A DNA stretch of 64,000 bases from NCBI GenBank assembly GCA_950106755.1, contig OX467091.1, positions 22,151,538 through 22,215,537 on the forward strand, written 5' to 3'. The position numbers and the translations under genes were made by a program. This document shows, in pieces, positions 1-9,600 of this stretch; within the stretch, counting starts at the first letter, position 1, and the number at the start of each line of letters is the position of its first letter. The DNA is from Climacium dendroides (Eukaryota; Streptophyta; Bryopsida; Hypnales; Climaciaceae). The notes under the pieces are model-generated. The model was not told the origin of the DNA. It did no database searches and was given only the letters and a program-made list of their open reading frames with translations.

Positions 1-1850
1 GCAATAACCGAAGAGAAGACAACTAGCAATTCTACTCTAATTCCTAGAGTCCTAAACAACGTTTATTTGGCAATATAGTGATTTGGGATAGCTCACTATG
101 AATGGTATTTTTATTTTTTTTCTTTGAAAAATTTACAAAACATTTGCCTAAGGAGTAACTTTAAGAGGCCCAATGATTTTGATAACTTTGGAAGGTCTAC
201 ATGGTTAAAAAGTTATTATATGATGTGTAGTTTTCATTGCTTAGCGGGTAGTCCGAGTAGCTATTTTTTTTTTTTTTAAATCATTATTTGAAGAAATAAA
301 AATTTGAATTTAGTTCTTAAATTTATATATACATGGAATCATTCCATTTTGATTAATGAGATGAAAGTTATGAGGAGTTTTAGTTTGCAAATAGTTTATG
401 GAATCTCTATTCTAAAATAAACTTTGAAGTCCTTTATTTAACTCAATTTTCAATATTTTTTGAAAAAAATAAAATCATTGGATGTAAATTGTTTATTACG
501 ACATTAAAAACATTTAAATTGGAATTTTTCAAGTTCTCAACAAAACTTTCAACAATTTTGAATTTTGAATCATTGTTAATTTTTTTTCTACTTATTATTT
601 TTTCCTATATGCTGTACAATTTCAAATGATTTGAAATTTTTCAAGCATGTAGACAACTTGCCTTAAGGAATGAATCCAAAAAAGAACCACCAAAATGGAT
701 ATTTTTAATACAAATGTACAAATGTGACCTTGTGAAGTACAACTATCCAATTTTTTGCAAGGCAAAAAAGGATTTTTGTCTCTTCAAATGCTAATATCTT
801 GCAATCTACATGGTAGAAACTTCTGAAATTTTTTCCACATTTTCTTAAACTAGCGTACTACAAGATCCTTTAGAAGGCCGTGAGTTATCATGGCGGGAAA
901 CTTGCCACAATGCATTGTAGCAACAACAATGCAGCTAGCTGACGTGGCCAAAACTTGGCTACATCAGTTTCCAGAAAAAAAATTCAACTTTTTTTTGCAT
1001 TCTAAGAACTAAATTTTTTTTTAAAAATTTATTAAAAAAAAATTTCTTTGACAGTCGGCCGTTCCCTTGCTACAGGAGAACAGCAAGGGAACATGCCTAA
1101 AGCGTCCTTCTACAGGCCCGAAATCCTATCTAATGTTCCAAAATGTTCTTTTTTTAGAATTTGGTACTTGTACTAGAAATGACAATTTTAGATTGTTTTT
1201 GGTGAATACATAGTCAAAATCCTTTACAGATTAAGGTAAACCAACTCAATATTAACCACCACCCTAATAGTGACACCTATAAGATAGCCCATTTCAATCT
1301 AGCCTTCAATTTATAATAGGTTTTCTCTAGTGAACCAGATTTACACTACAATGGGTTGAGTTAGTGGCTACAATCAATGAGAAAGTCTAGGCACTATGGA
1401 GGGTCATTTGACTTTTGGTTGATGTACAAATATAGTGAAATCTTTAAAAATCATTTAAAATTTATTAAAAAATTAAAATAAATAATAATAATTTTTAATC
1501 ACCGATCTGTTGGGGTACACAAATTGACACAATCTAGCAAGATTCTTTGTAACAAGATTTGGTTTGGTTTCTCTCCATTTACATGCATCCAAACAACCCT
1601 CCAAAGGGTTGAAATTTCTTGTAATGTTAGGTTATGGTAATGGATTGGAATTTTCGACTGAGTGATACCAATAAGAACATTTACCTTATAAGCATTAATC
1701 CATTACTAAAAGTAGTTTTGGGGGGTCTTCATGTTGAGACCTTTTGGGGAAATATTGCAATCACTTTGAAAGAGTAAAATGACCATTGTACATGCACTTT
1801 TTGTTGGTTTTTGGGATTGGTAGTCTAAAGACTGTTTTAGGCCATCTCTC
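1..1850. repeat. AT-rich intergenic DNA with dispersed-repeat copies
   Basis: No coding region is visible. Two dispersed repeats can be recognised by their second copies in the window. Roughly 705-867 plus 1130-1230 match 40505-40755, and 1340-1880 matches 21655-21920. Between 868 and 1129 the first copy carries about 260 bases absent from the 40.5 kb copy; this extra stretch holds a perfect 11-bp stem hairpin (1061-1071 with 1082-1092). Confidence 0.7.
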
Positions 1851-2335
1851 TTCAAAAATTCATAACAAATTCACACTTGTTTAAAAATATTATTTCTAAC
1901 ATTTGGCTTTATGCGGAAATAAAATTAAAAAATTCAACAATGCCACTTGGGCAAACCGGACTTAATATTAGGATAGCCTAATTAAAGACCTTTTGGTCCA
2001 TTTGAGCAACATACTTCAAAAATTCATAACAAATTCACACTTGTTTAAAAAATATTATTTTAATTACCTTCATCATTTCTAACATTTGGCTTTATGCGAA
2101 AATAGAATTAAAAAATTTCAACAATGTTGCTTGGGCAAACCAGACTTAATTTTGGGATAGACTAAAGACTCTTTCAGGCCATTTTAGCATCACACTTCAA
2201 AAATTCATAACAAATTCACACTTGTTAAAAATAATATTATTTTGATAGCCCTCACCATTTCTAACATTTGGCTTTGCGTGGAATAAAAATTAAACTGAAA
2301 TTTCAACAATGCCGGCCACTTGGGTAAACCAGGCT
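1851..2335. repeat. Degenerate tandem repeat, about 3 units of 160-180 bp
   Basis: The phrase ttcaaaaattcataacaaat recurs at about 1851, 2013 and 2195. Each occurrence is followed by the same landmarks: cacacttgtt, taacatttggctt, attcaacaatgc and ttgggcaaacc. The units differ by small indels. A related single copy lies near 21896. The array ends just upstream of the proteasome gene promoter. Confidence 0.8.
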
Positions 2336-2415
2336 TACCTTGAGTTCTACGTTTGCAGAAGAGTTCCCCGTTCCCAGCGTCACACTCCTAGTGTTCACTA
2401 GCTGAAGGGGATCCC

Positions 2416-2540
2416 GTGGCCTTGGAAAGCTCCTTTCACCGTGGCCTTGGAAAGCTTCTTTCACCGTGGCCTTGGAAAGCTCCTTTCACCGTGGCCTTGG
2501 AAAGCTTCTTTCACCGTGGCCTTGGAAAGCTTCTTTCACC
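2416..2540 (+). repeat. Five perfect-to-near-perfect 25-bp tandem repeats in the leader of the proteasome gene
   Basis: Units beginning gtggccttggaaagct start at 2416, 2441, 2466, 2491 and 2516, so the period is exactly 25 bp. The only variation seen is tcc versus ttc in the middle. The array ends about 105 bp before the proteasome alpha-4 start codon, so it lies in the promoter or 5' untranslated region. The frame that reads through it only cycles through the repeat and is not taken as coding. Confidence 0.9.
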
Positions 2541-2645
2541 CTCGTCTTTCATACTCCTCCAACTCCTTGGTGATGCAATTGTCATTTGCGCAACATTAGG
2601 GTTTGGTCATTTGTTTTCACGACGGAGCTTTGATTCGCAGCAACC

Positions 2646-3398
2646 ATGTCTCGTCGATATGATAGTCGGACGACGATCTTCTCTCCGGAGGGTCGTCTCT
2701 ACCAAGTCGAGTACGCCATGGAGGCGATCAGCAACGCCGGTGCGGCCGTTGGCGTGTTGGCCAAGGATGGCGTGGTCCTGGCCGCGGAGAAGCGCGTCAC
2801 CTCCAAGCTTCTGGCGACGTTGAAATCCACGGAAAAGATGTACAAGATCGATGACCATGTTGCTTGCGCTGTGGCCGGCATCATGGCGGACGCCAACATC
2901 CTCATCAATACCACCCGGCTGGCTGCCCAGCGCTACACGCTGCAGTACCAGGAGCCCATACCGGTGGAGCAGTTGGTGCAGTCGGTTTGCGATACAAAGC
3001 AGGGGTATACTCAGTTCGGTGGTCTTCGACCTTTCGGTGTGTCGTTTCTGTTCGCAGGGTATGATAAGAACTTTGGGTTTCAGTTGTACATGTCGGATCC
3101 CAGTGGGAACTACGGGGGGTGGAAGGCGGGTGCCATTGGGGCCAACAACCAGGCCGCTCAGTCCATGCTGAAGCAGGATTACAAGGAGGACATGACGAGG
3201 GAGGAAGGGGTGCAATTGGCGCTCAAGGTGTTGAGCAAGACCATGGATAGCACGTCCCTGTCGGCCGAGAAGCTGGAGCTCGCGGAGATCAGTTTGAGTC
3301 CGGAGGGCGTGTTCCAGTACCAGGTGTGCAGTCCCGAGAATCTCAACAAGCTGCTGGTGAAGCACGGAATCACGCAAGCAACGGAGGAAAGTAATTAG
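2646..3398 (+). CDS. PAC1: 20S proteasome subunit alpha type-4 (PAC1/alpha-3 family)
   Basis: A single uninterrupted frame encodes 250 residues, the usual length for this subunit. The product is a structural alpha-ring subunit of the 20S core of the 26S proteasome, acting in cytosol and nucleus in ubiquitin-dependent proteolysis. It has the N-terminal proteasome-alpha signature ([20 protein letters not shown], residues 5-24), followed by the family segments [24 protein letters not shown] and [11 protein letters not shown]. Alpha subunits are catalytically inactive, and no N-terminal threonine protease site is expected or seen. The ATG in accatgtct fits a plant start context and yields the full alpha signature. 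The gene has no intron here. The 25-bp repeat array just upstream may lie in its 5' leader. Assignment to alpha-4 rather than another alpha type rests on recognised sequence similarity. Confidence 0.96.
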   Translation: MSRRYDSRTTIFSPEGRLYQVEYAMEAISNAGAAVGVLAKDGVVLAAEKRVTSKLLATLKSTEKMYKIDDHVACAVAGIMADANILINTTRLAAQRYTLQYQEPIPVEQLVQSVCDTKQGYTQFGGLRPFGVSFLFAGYDKNFGFQLYMSDPSGNYGGWKAGAIGANNQAAQSMLKQDYKEDMTREEGVQLALKVLSKTMDSTSLSAEKLELAEISLSPEGVFQYQVCSPENLNKLLVKHGITQATEESN

Positions 3399-4430
3399 GG
3401 CAATCACATGGGAGTACATTTTGAAATTGTAAGAACGCCCATCCTCTGAATACATTAGGGTACAGATATTAGGGTTTTCACCTGCAGTGCACTGACCGGG
3501 GGTAACTTATTCTCCTCTTCTGTCCCGGCCAGATCAATGTTGCAACATCAATTTAGGATTGCTGTTCGTTAGAGTAATTGATCAATAAGCGTGCTGCTGT
3601 TGGAGAAGGAAACCGTCTCACAACCTTGTCATTTCTTCGATTCTAATTGCATACAATTCTGCTTGTATGAGTCGACTGAGGTGTTTCTGTCATATCGATG
3701 AAGATTTGATGGCATGGACAATTCATTTTGTTTTATTCTCGATGGGCGTTAGAACCTTGAAACGAATGAGCCTGTTCACTTCGTCGAAGTATCATTCACA
3801 AGTTTGGAGCAAACATGGCTTATGTATACTAAGGCTCGTATATGTAGCATTTGTAATCGGATATCTGTTTTGCAGACTGGAGCAGCAGGGACGGATCATG
3901 AATCAGTCAGCTCAGATAAATTCGAAGTTTAATTCTCCGTGGCCCTTCTGCGTACTGGAGGCATGGTCTTTCTACATTGGATTTCCTCTGGACTCGGGAA
4001 GCACCGAATTTAGGTTGTTTCGTTTGTGCACAATGTACATTTGCTGAGTAGGGGCCTGCGATGGGTTTTGTTTGATATTTTGAGACATGTTCACGAAGAC
4101 GTGCTTGCTGCGGAATAACAACTAGGGCGAATTACGAGATTGTCTTGGCATGTCGGCATGTTGTTCACAATCAAGCAGAAATATCATGATAACCGTGGAG
4201 CGTTCAATCGTATGAATATTCTGTATTGTGTTGTGATATTTGTGTTGGCTGAGCAAAACCACAATCTTGTGAAAATGAAGTGTATTTTCAGAAGTTGCAA
4301 GGTTTATTGAAGTTGAATTGACTGTACAAAACCTAATTCTGCACCTATGTTTGGAGCCAAGTTGACCCATAGTGTATCCATCATTTGTGGAGTACATGGC
4401 TCATAACCTAAGAGCTGATACTGAATTTTG
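3399..4430. other. 3' flank of the proteasome gene, no further gene supported
   Basis: Moderate-GC sequence consistent with a 3' untranslated region and spacer. An open frame of 126 codons (3667-4047) has no recognisable domain and biased composition, and it is not called as a gene. Confidence 0.5.
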
Positions 4431-4965
4431 GGGAGGCGAAGTTTCTTGGAAAGATTTTCAGTAAATTTTCCTTGAAAGACAAGTTGAATTGCCATCTAAG
4501 GTGTACCATTGGGTACACTCACCCAATGGAGTGAGTGTACCCAATGGTCTGACTTTCTAGCTAAGGTAATGATTTTAGAATGTAATTGTAGGTAAATTAT
4601 AGATAACTTAGTCAATAAAAATAAGCTATCTACAATTTATTTACATTTAAGTTCTGAAATGACTGTCATGTGTAGAAAGTCATGCCATTGGGTACACTTG
4701 TGCTATTGGGTGCTCCTACCTTGGGTGCTCCTACCTTAACCCTAGTTGTTTCATATTTTTTTGAGCTTTGTGGAAGTAGTTATTAAATTTTGAAGTTAAA
4801 ATGGCATAGGGTTCTAAAATCGCCCACCTTCTAAAATGTACATTGTTTGTACATTGTTGAAGGCTTAAAAAAAGAAACATATTCACATAATATACATTTG
4901 AGGAGGTAGGCAATTTTAGAGCTTGGACAATTTTAAAACTTATTACCTTAATCTTGAGCAAACTT
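4430..4965. repeat. Dispersed repeat interrupted by a nested insertion
   Basis: Sequence on both sides of 4497-4735 matches 44960-45240 on the same strand and 58690-58960 on the opposite strand. Shared landmarks are ttgtttcatattttttt, the ttttgaagtt stretch and a gtacattg segment. In the 45 kb copy the two flanks are directly joined. Confidence 0.7.
4497..4735. mobile_element. MITE-like terminal/internal inverted-repeat insertion (about 0.24 kb)
   Basis: The stretch is absent from the homologous repeat at 45.0 kb, giving an apparent empty site. Inside it, agtgtacccaatgg and gactttctag (about 4534-4560) are repeated in inverted orientation at about 4675-4700. A longer imperfect inverted pair (4565-4610 against 4622-4668) meets at a short A-rich centre. 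A second palindrome of the same word (4506-4519 with 4534-4548) lies at the left end, and a gggtgctcctacctt doublet at the right end. No protein is encoded, so it would be non-autonomous. Confidence 0.65.
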
Positions 4966-6692
4966 ACAAATCAAAATGGAATGGGAACGTAGTGTAATGG
5001 TGGTAAAGTAACACCACCTACAGCCTTCATTGTACATAACAATCTCTTCTAAAATCTTATAAAATTCTAGGAAGTGAATAGATGTAATTACAAGGATGTA
5101 CTACATTTTAATATTAAGCCCCAATGTTAAGTCATCTTTTAAAAAATTCACTACTTATATTCACAATTTCCAAATAATACATTTGAAAGTGTACAAGAAT
5201 TATTTTTCTCTTGCTAGTATGTTCCAATAATTTGTTGGATGTTTATTAACCCTTGGTCCATTGTAAAATGGTCAAACTTCCTAATTGAGCTAAATTTGGC
5301 CTTTTAAATTGTGTTCAAACAACAATCTTGTATTTTTATTACTTGAAACTCTGAATTTTATATCATTTTAAGAAATTTCAATTTATTTCGTGATAAATTA
5401 TAATTGTTATCATTTTTGTTGCAAAAAATAAACATAAATGAGTAAAAATAAAAAAAACAATTCAGAATATTTGAATTTTTTTCAAGTATTACAAGTAGCA
5501 ATGGAAGCAATGGAAATCACTGTGAAAAATTTTCAATTGGTTATTTTCTTTTTTACACCCAAAACAATCATAACAAAGACCTTATGTCAAATTTGACTAT
5601 TAAACTAAATTTATCCTTTTATTTAATTGATAAATAAGATTTTGATATTTTTTTGCTAGAAGATAAACAAAATTTCCATTTATGTTGTATTTTTTCAATA
5701 ATTTCGATGGAAAAATCCAATTATTGTGATTTTTAAAAGCTAAAGGTGGAAATGAAATTATATCGATTATATAATATATAAAAATAATATATAATTTTTA
5801 CCATAAATGAAAGATAGAATGAGAAACATAATTTTATAATTTAAATTTCAAATACATTTTAAGAATAGAAAATATAAATGAAAAACACACCATATAATGT
5901 TTTTGGATTCTAACACATACAACTTTCATTTGCAATAACTCTTTCAATTTTTAACATTTTTCAAAATTTTAAAATGGAGTAGAAAAAAAACTTATAAAGC
6001 TTCATTTTCTTAGTTGAAATCAAATTCCAAAAAAAATATTTTGAAAGTTGCAATCGAGGTTGACCAAGGCACATCTACTTTTTGGATGCATGGACCTTTA
6101 AGGGTTAATAAACATCATATCCCAAAAGGAACCAATCAATTAAAGAACACAAAAATTTCAAAAAACCACCATGTGAAGAGAACCTCATTTCAAATCCATT
6201 CCAACAAGTAGTACTCTAATATTTAGCTTGTAATTGAATTCAAAAGGAATTTTGAAATTTTCCTTTATAAAAAAAAATATTGGTGATAGCATTGGAGAAT
6301 CTAACCATACATATGGAATCTAAAATTCAAAATCTACATCTTTTATTTCTGTATGAATTCCAAAATATTCTTCCAAATAGTACCTTATGATGATTTTTCC
6401 CAAATCGTCAAATTCTAGAGATGACTCTGGACGTTTAAGGGTTAATAGTTGCCCACAGACAAGGTTATTCAAACACAGTGACCAAGGTAATGTGTCCGGT
6501 CATCAATCTCGCTTCCAAGGAAGTTGACGCCACTAAACACTAGCCCTCACTCTCAACAAGTCCCAAATGTTCATAATTCACAAATGAAACAAGTAGAAAA
6601 ATTGTTGATTCATTGAATGAAGGAATAAATGAAGAAATAAAGACCTGGTGTCAGCTAACCCAAGTTGAATCATCTGATATGTGCGGTTAGAG
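4966..6692. repeat. AT-rich intergenic DNA with a dispersed repeat at 6100-6445
   Basis: No gene is seen. Bases 6100-6445 match 44115-44440 in inverted orientation; both share the words for gattttgaattttagattcca, gctatcaccaat and ggatttgaaatgaggttctc. The repeat is bounded on both sides by copies of the ttaacccttaaa-type motif (about 6103 and 6432). Confidence 0.6.
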
Positions 6693-9600
6693 CTAAGTTA
6701 GTAGAGTTGGAGCGCTGAAGCTCAAAGGGAGTGTTTGCTCAAATATGTGTCCAAGACGCAACAAGCTTTCCTGCAAAGAAAGCATAAACACTTTCGATAA
6801 GAATGACAAGATCACCAAAGTACCACCAGGAGGTGGGAGCTTCGTAAAGGTAGACAAAAAGTCATCTACAAACAGAGGGAGCTACCCAGCAAAGCAACTC
6901 ATGGATTGCAAGCACCATATTAATTGGACAGAAGCAAGTAAAATGCTCTGAATTTCCACAGCAGAACCAACAATGAAAACGCAGTTCCTGACACAATTTC
7001 TAGAGAGCGTGCTTGTAATTTACCTCTCCAAATGCAGGACCAATCATCTGAAGGCCAACAGGCAGACCACCAGTTCCGCCCTTGGCAAGGCCACATGGAA
7101 CCACAAGTGCAGGAAGTCCGGCCAGGTTCACATTCACCTGCTCAATCCAAGCAATGTTAGTGTTTAACTATTGTATCCGGAAGCAATGATACGGAAATTC
7201 AATTATGCCATTCAAAAGAATTTTGTATAATATTAAATATATTTAACATCTTGCATAATGAACATTCAATTCCAACAAATTCCAATCAAGCATACCAAAT
7301 TTGGCTTTCAAAAAAGCAAAACTCTATTTTTGGTGAATTGTTTCATTTAAATTTTATGATTTTACATGATAATTAATTTAAAAACATTGGTGATGAATTT
7401 TAAAAATTTGATTGCATAGATATGTAAAAAACATCCATACACATATCTTTCACATTAAAAACACCCCATTAACTAACAAAAATATGATTTATGAAGAGTT
7501 CAATTGAAGATATCGTATGACCTAATTTTGTAAAATAGACATCTCTATAATTTAAGTAGATTTTGCTATTTGGTCCTCACACTAACTACTTTTGTACATT
7601 TAACCATGATGTACAATTATTTTACCAAAATCTACTTAAATTATAGAGATGTCTATTTTACAAAATTTGGTTGTACAACACCTCCAATTGAACTCTTTGT
7701 AGATCATATTTTTGTTGCTTAATGAGATATTTTTTAATATGAAAAATGTGTGTATAAATGTATTCTACATATCTACGCAATCAAATTTTAAAAATTCATC
7801 ACCAATATTTTTCAATTAATTGTCATATAAAACCACAAAATTTAAATAAAACAATTCACTAAAAATAAAGTTTTGCTTTTTTGAAAGCCAAATTTGGTAT
7901 GCTTGATTAAAATTGCACAAAAATTGAATGTTCATTATGCAAGACCAAAAATGTCAAATGTATTTTATATTATACAAAATTTTCTAAATGACAAAATTGG
8001 ATTTCTGTATCATCGCTTCCAGGTACCATAGTCAGGGCACAAAGTAGAATTCACATTCGAATCCTGCTATCCGCTGTCAATGCTGGAAACGTGAGCCAAA
8101 TATATGTGCACTAGTATTAAGAATGCAAATTGAAAATGACGCAAGGGACTGCATCAATCAACTGGTTCAGAACCAAAATCAGAGCAAATCTATGTAAGGT
8201 GGTGCAAGGTTGTAACAATCCTTACCGTCATAAGATCTCCAACGTACATAGCCAACGGGTCGTTCACCTTCTCACCTGCACACAATTTATAAAGATAGAT
8301 TAGCACCCATATCCTTCAGACTCAGAATAATCTTTAATGAGCACCAACCTGAACCATAGTACCGTAAGGTGATCTAGTGAAAGACACATGGACTGACCAC
8401 AATTTTGAATTACAGGTTTGATGGCGATCAGCTAAACTTTAATGATATGAACATAATGTTGTTCGATCAGGTGCGGAAAACTAGGCATACAATGACAGTT
8501 TATACCTATCTTATATGCAGCTGTGGGCGCCACTGGTGAAATCAGTAAGTCGACTTCTTGAAGAGCAGTTTTGAAGTCCTGCTGAATTACTGTTCGCACC
8601 TGACTCATGTCAATTGAAACACACAAATGTTCACAGAAAATAACTGAAAGACCCTTCAAAATCCCCCAGGTTACGAAAGACAATCCCAATTCCTAAACTA
8701 AGCAGCATACAAACTCGTACTTTTGCTTTATTCATAAATTAGTCAACAAGTTGAAGTAGCTCTATCCTTGGGACCTCAGTCTTCAATAGCTTCTAAAATA
8801 TTGTTGAATGGCACTATGTTGATAAGTCGGACCTGTTGGGCCTTCTTGTAAAATGCATCATAATAGCCAGCTGACAAAGCGTATGTCCCCATCAAGATCC
8901 GCCGTTTTACCTGTAATGCAACATATCATTGGGCTCGCAACAAGATGAATTGGAAAGGAAGCCAGAGTGCTATGCACGTAAACACTTGCAAAGTGTTTCC
9001 CACAAACGAACAAAATTCCAAATCAACTACTTCTCATATACAGCTCGTTTAATAAGTAGAGTGCGAGCAAATTCCATCAACATCTGGGATTTCCTCTCAC
9101 CTCAGGACCAAAACCCTGAGCACGAGAGTTGCCATACATGGACATCACTTCTTCACCATGTGCACGAGGCCCATACCTGTCCCAGTGAACAGAAAGATAA
9201 GCAAAATAGTGTCCTGAATGCTTAAAACTCACCACGACGTGGTGACCATTTCAAAGGGCACCACGATAAATACATAGAAAGCTTGTTACATGACAAATGA
9301 GGTCAGAAACAATTAGCTTGAAATTCTTTTTAAGTGTGTTATTCTGAGGTTCTACAGGAGTAAGATACCTGACACCATCATATCGGGCGAGGTTTGAAGA
9401 GGCTTCTGAAGTTGCCAGCACGTAATACGCAGGGAGGCCGAGAGAAAAGTTGGGCATTGCGACCTAGATCCACATTGTAACAATTCGCAGAGCTCTCTAG
9501 TCAAAAAATGATTGCTGTAAACCAGCCAATAAATATCTGAACGCCCAAGATTAAGAATTCCTCCAAGTTCAAAAACATGAAACGCAATGAAGAACGAGCC

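Noticed and set aside
2607..3455. 282-codon minus-strand frame over the proteasome gene
   Set aside because: It is antisense to a well-conserved coding sequence and shows no family of its own.
3667..4047. 126-codon open frame downstream of the proteasome gene
   Set aside because: No domain, odd composition and position in a probable 3' untranslated region.
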